From Mixophyes australis (Eukaryota; Chordata; Amphibia; Anura; Limnodynastidae), in NCBI GenBank assembly GCA_036250195.1, contig JAVHZZ010000005.1, positions 69,533,505 to 69,597,504 on the forward strand: a stretch of DNA of 64,000 nucleotides. The letters run 5' to 3'. The notes beneath the pieces were generated by a model, which ran no database searches, was not told where the DNA came from, and saw only the letters and a program-made list of their open reading frames with translations. The position numbers and the translations under genes were made by a program. The stretch's first letter is position 1. Each line of letters opens with the position of its first letter. Below are positions 1 through 10,116 of the stretch, piece by piece.

Positions 1-2
1 AC

Positions 3-1985
3 AAATTATCTACAATAACTAAAAAACTAAATTCTCAAACTAATAATCTGACAGTGAATGAAACTGAGGCTCTGAGGGAAATTTCCTCTTGGGAAGATAT
101 AATCATAAAACCCTCCGATAAAGGGGGCAACGTGGTCTTATGGCCACGTCAATTATATCTTAGAGAAGTGTATCGTCAACTAAACAACAAAGACTGTTAT
201 AAACAGATTATCTTCAATCCCACAGCGAACTATTTATCAAGATACAACAGTATCATTGATCAGGCATTATGTACAGGAGTGATAACCAAGACTATTCACA
301 ACTCTCTTATTGTTACAAACCCAAAAATACCAACACTATATATGCTTCCTAAGGTCCATAAAAATGAATCAAATCCTCCGGGCAGACCGATAGTGTCCGG
401 GATCAACAGCCTGACTGAAAAAGCAAGCAGATTCATTGACCTTCAACTACGGAAACATGTAACAAGCTTAGATTCGTACATCAGAGACACTCTTGACATT
501 CTAACAAAATTAAACAATATTACAGTGAGTGCCAACACAAAACTGGCCTCATATGACGTGGAATCGCTATATACAAATATCTCACATAAAGACGGCATAT
601 TAGCGGTAAAATACTTTCTAGGGATGGAAAGATCAAATACCCTCAATGACTTTATTATTAAATTATTACACTTTGTATTGACAACCAATTACTTTGTGTT
701 TGAAGAAAAATTCTTCCTCCAACAAAGGGGAACAGCTATGGGAACTGTTTGCGCCCCCACGTACGCCAACCTTTTTCTGGGTTGGTGGGAAAAAGAAATA
801 GTGTTCAATTGTCACAACGAAAAATATACCAACCATATTTTACTGTGGCTGAGATATATTGATGACATAATCATTTTATGGGATGGTGAAGTTGATCTAT
901 TCCATCAGTTTACAACAATCCTTAATGATAACAGGATAAACATGAAATTAACATCAGAGATTAATGACTCCGAAATCCATTTTTTGGATCTAACAATATC
1001 CAAAGCCAAGGATGGCAAACTTCATACTGACATATACCGCAAAAAAACTGCCACAAACAGCCTGTTGCACTCCTCCAGTTCACACTATCCCCCGGTCATC
1101 AGGGGTATTCCTAAGGCTGAACTATTAAGAACCAAAAGGAACTGTTCAGATAATGAAACCTTTTTATTAAGATCTAAGGAACTGAAGGACAGACTAAAGA
1201 GAAGAGGCTACAGTACTAACAATATTCGGAGAGCAGAAAAAGCGGTTATGAAACTAAATAGGGAAGAACTTATACATCCTCCCAATAAGAACCAAAATGA
1301 ATCAACTGACTCCAAACTAAGAATGGTGGGCACATTTTGTTCAGAATGGCGGACGATTGAACAGTACTTTCAGAGACATCTACATGTACTAATGTTAGAT
1401 GAAGATTTAAAACATACATTGGGAGATAGAATTTCCTTCTCATGGCGACGATCAAAAAATTTAAACGACCAACTAGTACATAGTTTCCTATCCCCAATAA
1501 AAAGACCATCTAACATACCTACTGGCTTTTATAAGTGTGGAACATGCAAAGCCTGTCAATACATGATACAAGTCAAGGAGTACCAAGATAAATTTCATAA
1601 AACCTGGAAAATATCACAATTCCTAAATTGTAATTCCATCAATGTAATTTATTGCTTATCATGCCCATGTGGATTAAAATACGTGGGCATGACGAGTAGG
1701 CCTCTAAAAAAACGAATTTTAGAACATGTGGGAAACATCAGAAGAGCCTCTACAGATATAACTAATTTTAAACAAATAACGACAGTTGCTAGACATTTCT
1801 TAAAATATCATGAGAATAATCCCAAAAATCTTACTGCATTCGCCATGGAACAAATAAATCTAGGTCTAAGAGGGGGAGATGTTCAAAAGGAGCTTCTAAA
1901 AAAGGAAACAAGGAGAATATTTTTGATGGGCAGCATAAGTCCTTATGGACTTAACGATTACAACAATTACACTGCCTTTATATGA
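3..1985 (+). CDS. PLE reverse transcriptase / GIY-YIG endonuclease, N-terminus outside window
   Basis: This open frame enters from the window edge at codon position 3 and runs to TGA at 1983-1985. Its sequence equals the downstream copy (ORF2 at 5429-7717) as far as I compared it. It contains the RT core with an aspartate in YDVESLY, the RGTAMGT motif and the catalytic YIDD. A cysteine cluster CGTCKAC and a GIY-YIG endonuclease (VIY and KYVG) follow near the C-terminus. RT copies element RNA at a nick made by the endonuclease. The first ATG in the window (54) is internal and not the real start. An intact frame suggests recent insertion or duplication. Confidence 0.9.
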   Translation, partial: KLSTITKKLNSQTNNLTVNETEALREISSWEDIIIKPSDKGGNVVLWPRQLYLREVYRQLNNKDCYKQIIFNPTANYLSRYNSIIDQALCTGVITKTIHNSLIVTNPKIPTLYMLPKVHKNESNPPGRPIVSGINSLTEKASRFIDLQLRKHVTSLDSYIRDTLDILTKLNNITVSANTKLASYDVESLYTNISHKDGILAVKYFLGMERSNTLNDFIIKLLHFVLTTNYFVFEEKFFLQQRGTAMGTVCAPTYANLFLGWWEKEIVFNCHNEKYTNHILLWLRYIDDIIILWDGEVDLFHQFTTILNDNRINMKLTSEINDSEIHFLDLTISKAKDGKLHTDIYRKKTATNSLLHSSSSHYPPVIRGIPKAELLRTKRNCSDNETFLLRSKELKDRLKRRGYSTNNIRRAEKAVMKLNREELIHPPNKNQNESTDSKLRMVGTFCSEWRTIEQYFQRHLHVLMLDEDLKHTLGDRISFSWRRSKNLNDQLVHSFLSPIKRPSNIPTGFYKCGTCKACQYMIQVKEYQDKFHKTWKISQFLNCNSINVIYCLSCPCGLKYVGMTSRPLKKRILEHVGNIRRASTDITNFKQITTVARHFLKYHENNPKNLTAFAMEQINLGLRGGDVQKELLKKETRRIFLMGSISPYGLNDYNNYTAFI

Positions 1986-3040
1986 ATATTATTTAACATC
2001 ATGGCCCCGTCTATCCATAAATTACATATAGCCCTTAACATAAGACAGGACTAAATATGCAATCACATATTGTTATTATCTTTACCTTATATCACCTTTA
2101 TTCTTGTTATTCTATTTTTCACTTTGTATAATAAAATTATTGACCCTTAATATAAACCATATTAGTATATAGGAGATAACTGAGTGAACAATACATATTA
2201 TTCCATTCACTATGCACACATAGCATTGTCTATCAGACGTCTATTATGTACAACACCATATCATATAACATCATTCTATAACTTATGATACATAACCGGG
2301 TTTATGTATCCTTACCTAAACTCACTAAATCACAAAGTAATATGATTCACTACTTAGGCCTTATTGGCCCCTAAATTTACATCGTCCTATCTCTACCACT
2401 TTCACATTTTATTTATTTCTCTTTTTACACTGTATATAGTCACTGACATTAGAAGGATGATTCATTTATGGAATCATTAGGTATTAGTAATTCTATAAAT
2501 TATTAGTATAGATATGTATGCATACTTATGTACTCTGCATCTATGTTCAAAATATAGATTAATAACAGATTCTATTATATTAACAAGGGGGATGTGAATA
2601 ACCTTAACAATTTAACACTCATTTATATTCACTTAATTAGGAACCATATCTTTAGGACTAATGAATGTTTAATAATAAACCCAAAAATAAATCCATATCA
2701 CTTAGATCACACATTACTCAATCTATATTTCTATACTAACATTTTTCCTTTGGATAAAATTGCTACAATTGCTTACATGTATAAGATATGGCTCCCTTAA
2801 GAACTAATTTGAATTAGTGGCAGATCTAAATATATGATCAATGGGGTCGATAACAACACAAAGGGTATCTAAACCAAAACTATATAACACTTTAATCCAT
2901 GTTCATGAGAACATCTATTACTCACCTTAAGAATTGATAATCCTCTTCATAGCTTCAAATTACATATTCCCATTCCTCTGTGTAAAAAGATATATGCGCT
3001 AATATTCCTTAGACAGATTATGCAGACTAAAGGCAGACCC

Positions 3041-3117
3041 GATCACGTGATCAATAGGGTTGCCAACAACGTTGCCATGTGACGTCACTCTAGTGGGAGG
3101 TTTCTCCCCTTTAAAAG
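3041..3117 (+). promoter_or_regulatory. Putative PLE internal promoter, copy 1
   Basis: Three sites are clustered in the only G+C-rich part of the non-coding segment: a palindromic E-box context GATCACGTGATC (3041-3052), a full CRE-type palindrome GTGACGTCAC (3079-3088) and a TATA-like TTTAAAAG (3110-3117). A start about 30 bp beyond the TATA-like site would fall at about 3140, just before the ribozyme-like hairpin. The order is seen directly; promoter function is inferred. Confidence 0.5.
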
Positions 3118-3142
3118 ACCAATCAAGACATTAGCTCGGCTT

Positions 3143-3180
3143 GCCTTGAAAAAGCTTCCTAGCGAAACGCGCGTCGGCGG
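3143..3180 (+). ncRNA. Degenerate hammerhead-ribozyme-like motif in PLE pseudo-LTR, copy 1
   Basis: Pattern read on the plus strand: GCC, then TTGAAAA in the place of the conserved CUGANGA box, a small GC/GC stem II, then the conserved GAAAC, a self-complementary ACGCGCGT and GTC followed by GGC, which could pair with the leading GCC. PLE pseudo-LTRs are known to carry type I hammerheads with a very short stem III, in which GTC is the cleavage triplet. Two of the six fixed bases of CUGANGA differ, so activity is doubtful. It could also be just a conserved terminal motif. Confidence 0.45.
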
Positions 3181-4476
3181 ACGCTGCACTCGCTGCTTCT
3201 CTGACCTGTAAAACATAAAGAATAGGAACATTTCTAAAGATTAATTAAGATTACTACTAACTTAGGCAGACAGTTTATACTGAAACCTGCCGGATCTGGC
3301 AATTTCTCCAACATTGGAAATTACTTGTAGCTCACACTCAGAGCGTAGCGAGACCCTGTCTTAACAATATCAAACACCATATATAGCGGGGAACCTAGGA
3401 TGTATACCCTATCCCTATATTAAACATTTCCCTTGAGGGCAAAACAACGAGTCACAGAGTCCGCTGAAAACAACCCCAGCCACATTACATCAGTTTTATA
3501 TATATACTAGTGGAAGAGGTTATTAGCCTATTAAAGCGTGCTCATATTTAGGAGGATATCAGCGTGACTCTGACAAAACGATTTTGCTATACACACTCTA
3601 ACTCTAACGTGAATGATTAGATTAAAAAATAGCATGTCCTTCGTTGCTATACCAATTCCAGAGCCAAGCAAGGGAAATATACCAATGATCTAACCATAAG
3701 CCAGTATAACTCACTGTGATGATATCACAGCGTAAAATAGGAGCTATACAATAAATATCAGGGGAACCTAGTTAAGACAATCTTGCTACCTCTGTGTTTT
3801 ATTAACTGAATTATGAGCCAGCTTATTTTCCCTTGATATATGATAAACATTACTTTAATACAGTGGGAAACAAGGACTCATATGGGTAATACAAAATCTA
3901 TATGTTTATAAAGGATCTTCTTTATATTATGTGTATTGGGAGACCTTTTTGCTGATCCATATGAATTTTGAATGGTCAGACTTATATACAACAATATTAA
4001 TTATTATATGATTGAATCAATATATAAGTGAGCAGCGGGGCAGCTTGGTAGTCTCGTGTTACTACCTATCTTAACAGAATATTACTTTCTTGACACTCAT
4101 CCAACTTTCACATTTTAAACATTTCGCTATGGGCCCTCATGGAACTCAAATTATTGAGGATTTCTATTAAAATTAACTAATAAAATGTAAGTTTTAACTT
4201 TTTGACCATTAGAGTGCCTCTTTGCTCGGACACACTTTTTCTTTCTCTATCTTAATAAATATTGACCTCAACATTGTGTGTGAGTGCACCCTCCATCATA
4301 AGCAATATGAAAAATTACCTACTATATGATATATAGGAGTATTAATGGTCAACCTAGTGCGGTGTAAACCAATTACTTTACTACTAGTCCTTACAGTGTT
4401 TCTTTCACTGCTTGTACACCAGCACAGGTATTACCAATTTGTTATAATAAAGATTTATTCTAATTATATGTTACAT

Positions 4477-5298
4477 ATGGCTACGTTTAGTATAGCTGGG
4501 GAACTATCCAAAAGACAAGAGAGATGGCGCCTTGACACTGATGATGAATTTCTCTCAGATGTATCAATAGCTAACAATACCGAGGGTACCTGGGTTCAAA
4601 ACCTTCTTGAACTTAAGAATATTATGTTCAAACAAACAAAAACTTACTGGAATAAAAAAATGTTTATAAGCTATATTAAACAAGGAATGACCCCCAGGGG
4701 ATTAAGACCAAAAATCTACCCTGCCTTTGAACTCGCAAATGACGCACTTAAGAAAGAATGGGAGACGATACTAACAAAATGCTCCACTGAACTAATTAAT
4801 GTGCTAATCAAACATGATAACATATTATTGGAAGAACACACCCAAGAAGTCAATAAATTAGGTGAAAAGCTTAAGCAATTCGAAGGATTGGAAACATTCC
4901 AAAAAGCTTATGAGAAACTTCAAATTGAAGTGGATAAATTTGAAAAAATAATTGTGGATAAAAAGAGAAATAAATTCACACGTGATCAAAATGACTATTT
5001 AACAAACAGGGTATTCAAATGGGACACTAGAAGATCTAAAAGATCCCCACCTATGTATAGCACATCTGAGGCGGATTCCTCAGAAGGAGAACTATCAGAT
5101 AACCCCAGAAAAAATCAAACTAATGCAATAAATACCAGGGATTTTTTAGGCATGGGTATCAGAAACAGAGGAGGGGGAGGTCCACTAAGTTCAAACCGAT
5201 ACGAAGAGGGGGGAGAAAATTCCATGGACAAAAAAAGAAAATATATGGATGGACAAAACAACCCCCCACGGAGAAATTACAGACGAACTCGACAGTAG
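4477..5298 (+). CDS. PLE ORF1 protein (273 aa from the preferred start)
   Basis: This is the first frame of the element, likely an RNA-binding or structural partner of ORF2. I prefer ATG 4477 (MATFSIAG) because an upstream in-frame ATG at 4345 lies in the tail of the preceding copy, so its first codons would come from the other unit. Visible features: a conserved-looking central part around YWNKKMFISYIKQGMTPRGL, a Lys/Glu-rich probable coiled coil in the middle, and a basic, glycine-rich C-terminus (RGGGGP, then RRNYRRTRQ) suited to nucleic-acid binding. ORF2 reading begins inside its 3' end in the -1 frame. Frog PLEs encode similar segments ahead of RT; the function is inferred. Confidence 0.7.
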   Translation: MATFSIAGELSKRQERWRLDTDDEFLSDVSIANNTEGTWVQNLLELKNIMFKQTKTYWNKKMFISYIKQGMTPRGLRPKIYPAFELANDALKKEWETILTKCSTELINVLIKHDNILLEEHTQEVNKLGEKLKQFEGLETFQKAYEKLQIEVDKFEKIIVDKKRNKFTRDQNDYLTNRVFKWDTRRSKRSPPMYSTSEADSSEGELSDNPRKNQTNAINTRDFLGMGIRNRGGGGPLSSNRYEEGGENSMDKKRKYMDGQNNPPRRNYRRTRQ

Positions 5299-5429
5299 AG
5301 GATACCCTGAGGATTATCAATCTCTCTGACAAAGTCCTTACTCCTATACAACAAGATCTTCTAAGTAGAGGACTATCATTCTCCCCAACAAAAAAAAATT
5401 CAACAGATTTGAATGGGAGAAGGATTTAA
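5128..5429 (+). CDS. PLE ORF2 N-terminal segment in a different frame (no ATG, A9 shift site)
   Basis: A frame opened after a stop near 5127 overlaps the end of ORF1 and reads INLSDKVLTPIQQDLLSRGL, the familiar N-terminal stretch of PLE reverse transcriptases. It has no ATG and ends at TAA 5427-5429. The continuation FNRFEWEKDLM lies in the -1 frame. The shift falls at a run of nine A at 5390-5398, in the codon context ACA AAA AAA AAT, which also fits a -1 slippery heptamer A AAA AAA. In the related decayed PLE at 46.2 kb the equivalent region reads through in one frame. Either a homopolymer indel disabled this copy or frameshifting is used. Confidence 0.6.
5390..5398 (+). other. A9 homopolymer: frameshift point or programmed slippery site
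   Basis: Nine consecutive A separate the ORF2 N-terminal frame from the main ORF2 frame. The incoming frame presents A_AAA_AAA, a textbook -1 slippery heptamer, but no obvious downstream pseudoknot stands out by eye. Confidence 0.5.
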
Positions 5430-7717
5430 TGCTATTCTCTCGAAAATTACTTCTAAAAAAATTCTTTTTGAACAAATCAAGAGATAAACTACCCTCTACT
5501 AGTGATAGGGACAATATTGAATATGAAAATCAGAATACCTTTACCACAGAAGAGGAAATTCAAGCGCTTTCAATACTTGAGGAATTATATCAGCCTGATC
5601 CACAAACAGACCCTTTGGAAGATATCCCTAATAAAATTCAGACTCCAAAAAAACCTAAATCCATCTTCTTCCCGGATTTCTCAATTTGTCCCCAAGTCAA
5701 AATCTATCGAGACTTGGTCTCTAGGGACCTAGACAAATTATCTACAATAACTAAAAAACTAAATTCTCAAACTAATAATCTGACAGTGAATGAAACTGAG
5801 GCTCTGAGGGAAATTTCCTCTTGGGAAGATATAATCATAAAACCCTCCGATAAAGGGGGCAACGTGGTCTTATGGCCACGTCAATTATATCTTAGAGAAG
5901 TGTATCGTCAACTAAACAACAAAGACTGTTATAAACAGATTATCTTCAATCCCACAGCGAACTATTTATCAAGATACAACAGTATCATTGATCAGGCATT
6001 ATGTACAGGAGTGATAACCAAGACTATTCACAACTCTCTTATTGTTACAAACCCAAAAATACCAACACTATATATGCTTCCTAAGGTCCATAAAAATGAA
6101 TCAAATCCTCCGGGCAGACCGATAGTGTCCGGGATCAACAGCCTGACTGAAAAAGCAAGCAGATTCATTGACCTTCAACTACGGAAACATGTAACAAGCT
6201 TAGATTCGTACATCAGAGACACTCTTGACATTCTAACAAAATTAAACAATATTACAGTGAGTGCCAACACAAAACTGGCCTCATATGACGTGGAATCGCT
6301 ATATACAAATATCTCACATAAAGACGGCATATTAGCGGTAAAATACTTTCTAGGGATGGAAAGATCAAATACCCTCAATGACTTTATTATTAAATTATTA
6401 CACTTTGTATTGACAACCAATTACTTTGTGTTTGAAGAAAAATTCTTCCTCCAACAAAGGGGAACAGCTATGGGAACTGTTTGCGCCCCCACGTACGCCA
6501 ACCTTTTTCTGGGTTGGTGGGAAAAAGAAATAGTGTTCAATTGTCACAACGAAAAATATACCAACCATATTTTACTGTGGCTGAGATATATTGATGACAT
6601 AATCATTTTATGGGATGGTGAAGTTGATCTATTCCATCAGTTTACAACAATCCTTAATGATAACAGGATAAACATGAAATTAACATCAGAGATTAATGAC
6701 TCCGAAATCCATTTTTTGGATCTAACAATATCCAAAGCCAAGGATGGCAAACTTCATACTGACATATACCGCAAAAAAACTGCCACAAACAGCCTGTTGC
6801 ACTCCTCCAGTTCACACTATCCCCCGGTCATCAGGGGTATTCCTAAGGCTGAACTATTAAGAACCAAAAGGAACTGTTCAGATAATGAAACCTTTTTATT
6901 AAGATCTAAGGAACTGAAGGACAGACTAAAGAGAAGAGGCTACAGTACTAACAATATTCGGAGAGCAGAAAAAGCGGTTATGAAACTAAATAGGGAAGAA
7001 CTTATACATCCTCCCAATAAGAACCAAAATGAATCAACTGACTCCAAACTAAGAATGGTGGGCACATTTTGTTCAGAATGGCGGACGATTGAACAGTACT
7101 TTCAGAGACATCTACATGTACTAATGTTAGATGAAGATTTAAAACATACATTGGGAGATAGAATTTCCTTCTCATGGCGACGATCAAAAAATTTAAACGA
7201 CCAACTAGTACATAGTTTCCTATCCCCAATAAAAAGACCATCTAACATACCTACTGGCTTTTATAAGTGTGGAACATGCAAAGCCTGTCAATACATGATA
7301 CAAGTCAAGGAGTACCAAGATAAATTTCATAAAACCTGGAAAATATCACAATTCCTAAATTGTAATTCCATCAATGTAATTTATTGCTTATCATGCCCAT
7401 GTGGATTAAAATACGTGGGCATGACGAGTAGGCCTCTAAAAAAACGAATTTTAGAACATGTGGGAAACATCAGAAGAGCCTCTACAGATATAACTAATTT
7501 TAAACAAATAACGACAGTTGCTAGACATTTCTTAAAATATCATGAGAATAATCCCAAAAATCTTACTGCATTCGCCATGGAACAAATAAATCTAGGTCTA
7601 AGAGGGGGAGATGTTCAAAAGGAGCTTCTAAAAAAGGAAACAAGGAGAATATTTTTGATGGGCAGCATAAGTCCTTATGGACTTAACGATTACAACAATT
7701 ACACTGCCTTTATATGA
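5429..7717 (+). CDS. PLE ORF2: reverse transcriptase with GIY-YIG endonuclease
   Basis: This intact 762-codon frame drives retrotransposition: RT extends a primer at the nick made by the GIY-YIG nuclease. Landmarks by residue: D287 in YDVES (RT motif A), RGTAMGT from 344 (motif B), YIDD at 387-390 (catalytic motif C), cysteine cluster C614/C617/C620 (CGTCKAC), GIY-YIG domain with VIY at 650-652, YVG at 662-664, an arginine at 673 and a histidine at 677. All expected catalytic residues are present. ATG 5429 is only the first Met of this frame; homologous sequence continues upstream in another frame, so the real protein is longer. The stop is at 7715-7717. The matching part of copy 1 is the same wherever compared. 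Confidence 0.92.
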   Translation: MLFSRKLLLKKFFLNKSRDKLPSTSDRDNIEYENQNTFTTEEEIQALSILEELYQPDPQTDPLEDIPNKIQTPKKPKSIFFPDFSICPQVKIYRDLVSRDLDKLSTITKKLNSQTNNLTVNETEALREISSWEDIIIKPSDKGGNVVLWPRQLYLREVYRQLNNKDCYKQIIFNPTANYLSRYNSIIDQALCTGVITKTIHNSLIVTNPKIPTLYMLPKVHKNESNPPGRPIVSGINSLTEKASRFIDLQLRKHVTSLDSYIRDTLDILTKLNNITVSANTKLASYDVESLYTNISHKDGILAVKYFLGMERSNTLNDFIIKLLHFVLTTNYFVFEEKFFLQQRGTAMGTVCAPTYANLFLGWWEKEIVFNCHNEKYTNHILLWLRYIDDIIILWDGEVDLFHQFTTILNDNRINMKLTSEINDSEIHFLDLTISKAKDGKLHTDIYRKKTATNSLLHSSSSHYPPVIRGIPKAELLRTKRNCSDNETFLLRSKELKDRLKRRGYSTNNIRRAEKAVMKLNREELIHPPNKNQNESTDSKLRMVGTFCSEWRTIEQYFQRHLHVLMLDEDLKHTLGDRISFSWRRSKNLNDQLVHSFLSPIKRPSNIPTGFYKCGTCKACQYMIQVKEYQDKFHKTWKISQFLNCNSINVIYCLSCPCGLKYVGMTSRPLKKRILEHVGNIRRASTDITNFKQITTVARHFLKYHENNPKNLTAFAMEQINLGLRGGDVQKELLKKETRRIFLMGSISPYGLNDYNNYTAFI

Positions 7718-8772
7718 ATATTATTTAACATCATGGCCCCGTCTATCCATAAATTACATATAGCCCTTAACATAAGACAGGACTAAATATGCAATCACAT
7801 ATTGTTATTATCTTTACCTTATATCACCTTTATTCTTGTTATTCTATTTTTCACTTTGTATAATAAAATTATTGACCCTTAATATAAACCATATTAGTAT
7901 ATAGGAGATAACTGAGTGAACAATACATATTATTCCATTCACTATGCACACATAGCATTGTCTATCAGACGTCTATTATGTACAACACCATATCATATAA
8001 CATCATTCTATAACTTATGATACATAACCGGGTTTATGTATCCTTACCTAAACTCACTAAATCACAAAGTAATATGATTCACTACTTAGGCCTTATTGGC
8101 CCCTAAATTTACATCGTCCTATCTCTACCACTTTCACATTTTATTTATTTCTCTTTTTACACTGTATATAGTCACTGACATTAGAAGGATGATTCATTTA
8201 TGGAATCATTAGGTATTAGTAATTCTATAAATTATTAGTATAGATATGTATGCATACTTATGTACTCTGCATCTATGTTCAAAATATAGATTAATAACAG
8301 ATTCTATTATATTAACAAGGGGGATGTGAATAACCTTAACAATTTAACACTCATTTATATTCACTTAATTAGGAACCATATCTTTAGGACTAATGAATGT
8401 TTAATAATAAACCCAAAAATAAATCCATATCACTTAGATCACACATTACTCAATCTATATTTCTATACTAACATTTTTCCTTTGGATAAAATTGCTACAA
8501 TTGCTTACATGTATAAGATATGGCTCCCTTAAGAACTAATTTGAATTAGTGGCAGATCTAAATATATGATCAATGGGGTCGATAACAACACAAAGGGTAT
8601 CTAAACCAAAACTATATAACACTTTAATCCATGTTCATGAGAACATCTATTACTCACCTTAAGAATTGATAATCCTCTTCATAGCTTCAAATTACATATT
8701 CCCATTCCTCTGTGTAAAAAGATATATGCGCTAATATTCCTTAGACAGATTATGCAGACTAAAGGCAGACCC

Positions 8773-8849
8773 GATCACGTGATCAATAGGGTTGCCAACA
8801 ACGTTGCCATGTGACGTCACTCTAGTGGGAGGTTTCTCCCCTTTAAAAG
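8773..8849 (+). promoter_or_regulatory. Putative PLE internal promoter, copy 2
   Basis: Same arrangement as copy 1: GATCACGTGATC, CRE-type GTGACGTCAC and TATA-like TTTAAAAG. There is no further unit downstream in this array, so a transcript from here would run into the flanking LINE sequence. Confidence 0.5.
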
Positions 8850-8874
8850 ACCAATCAAGACATTAGCTCGGCTT

Positions 8875-8912
8875 GCCTTGAAAAAGCTTCCTAGCGAAAC
8901 GCGCGTCGGCGG
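8875..8912 (+). ncRNA. Degenerate hammerhead-ribozyme-like motif, copy 2
   Basis: Same sequence as the motif in copy 1: TTGAAAA box, GC/GC mini-stem, GAAAC, palindromic ACGCGCGT and GTC. Confidence 0.45.
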
Positions 8913-10116
8913 ACGCTGCACTCGCTGCTTCTCTGACCTGTAAAACATAAAGAATAGGAACATTTCTAAAGATTAATTAAGATTACTACTAACTTAGGCA
9001 GACAGTTTATACTGAAACCTGCCGGATCTGGCAATTTCTCCAACATTGGAAATTACTTGTAGCTCACACTCAGAGCGTAGCGAGACCCTGTCTTAACAAT
9101 ATCAAACACCATATATAGCGGGGAACCTAGGATGTATACCCTATCCCTATATTAAACATTTCCCTTGAGGGCAAAACAACGAGTCACAGAGTCCGCTGAA
9201 AACAACCCCAGCCACATTACATCAGTTTTATATATATACTAGTGGAAGAGGTTATTAGCCTATTAAAGCGTGCTCATATTTAGGAGGATATCAGCGTGAC
9301 TCTGACAAAACGATTTTGCTATACACACTCTAACTCTAACGTGAATGATTAGATTAAAAAATAGCATGTCCTTCGTTGCTATACCAATTCCAGAGCCAAG
9401 CAAGGGAAATATACCAATGATCTAACCATAAGCCAGTATAACTCACTGTGATGATATCACAGCGTAAAATAGGAGCTATACAATAAATATCAGGGGAACC
9501 TAGTTAAGACAATCTTGCTACCTCTGTGTTTTATTAACTGAATTATGAGCCAGCTTATTTTCCCTTGATATATGATAAACATTACTTTAATACAGTGGGA
9601 AACAAGGACTCATATGGGAAATACAAAATCTATATGTTTATAAAGGATCTTCTTTATATTATGTGTATTGGGAGACCTTTTTGCTGATCCATATGAATTT
9701 TGAATGGTCAGACTTATATACAACAATATTAATTATTATATGATTGAATCAATATATAAGTGAGCAGCGGGGCAGCTTGGTAGTCTCGTGTTACTACCTA
9801 TCTTAACAGAATATTACTTTCTTGACACTCATCCAACTTTCACATTTTAAACATTTCGCTATGGGCCCTCATGGAACTCAAAATATTGAGGATTTCTATT
9901 AAAATTAACTAATAAAATGTAAGTTTTAACTTTTTGACCATTAGAGTGCCTCTTTGCTCGGACACACTTTTTCTTTCTCTATCTTAATAAATATTGACCT
10001 CAACATTGTGTGTGAGTGCACCCTCCATCATAAGCAATATGAAAAATTACCTACTATATGATATATAGGAGTATTAATGGTCAACCTAGTGCGGTGTAAA
10101 CCAATTACTTTACTAC

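Larger units (their letters stand above)
1..4384 (+). mobile_element. Penelope-like retroelement, upstream tandem copy (left end beyond window)
   Basis: Positions 1-4384 repeat at 5733-10116 with a constant offset of 5732 and no indel that I could find. The segment holds the 3' two-thirds or more of the RT/endonuclease frame, then about 2.4 kb of A+T-rich non-coding DNA. Comparison shows two substitutions (3887 T against 9619 A; 4151 T against 9883 A). The two copies stop matching after 4384/10116, which fixes the unit's right boundary. Head-to-tail copies are typical of Penelope-like elements. The left end is outside the window. Confidence 0.9.
1986..4384 (+). other. PLE 3' non-coding / pseudo-LTR region, copy 1
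   Basis: About 2.4 kb without a credible coding frame follows the ORF2 stop. It is A+T-rich except for a short G+C-rich island at about 3040-3200 with promoter-like sites and a ribozyme-like hairpin. PLEs carry such long pseudo-LTR segments between tandem units, where they can serve as the 3' end of one copy and the promoter of the next. A 68-codon frame at 2594-2800 recurs unchanged in copy 2 but has no recognisable domain and is probably chance. Confidence 0.7.
4385..10116 (+). mobile_element. Penelope-like retroelement, complete downstream tandem unit (5732 bp)
   Basis: This unit starts at the point where copy 1 ends (4384/4385) and ends at 10116, where the sequence switches to an antisense LINE. 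Order: short leader, ORF1 (4477-5298), ORF2 (N-terminal part in another frame, main part 5429-7717), then about 2.4 kb of non-coding pseudo-LTR sequence with promoter-like sites and a ribozyme-like hairpin. The zinc-finger-like cysteines before the GIY-YIG domain resemble vertebrate Neptune-type PLEs; that subgroup name is tentative. Confidence 0.85.
7718..10116 (+). other. PLE 3' non-coding / pseudo-LTR region, copy 2
   Basis: This is the counterpart of 1986-4384, with two base differences noticed (9619 and 9883). It ends with the sequence TTTACTAC at 10109-10116, where homology to the upstream copy stops. Confidence 0.75.

Noticed and set aside
443..688. Minus-strand frame opposite the PLE RT (repeated at 6175-6420), and 1270-1509/7002-7241
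   Set aside because: Shadows of the coding strand without independent features.
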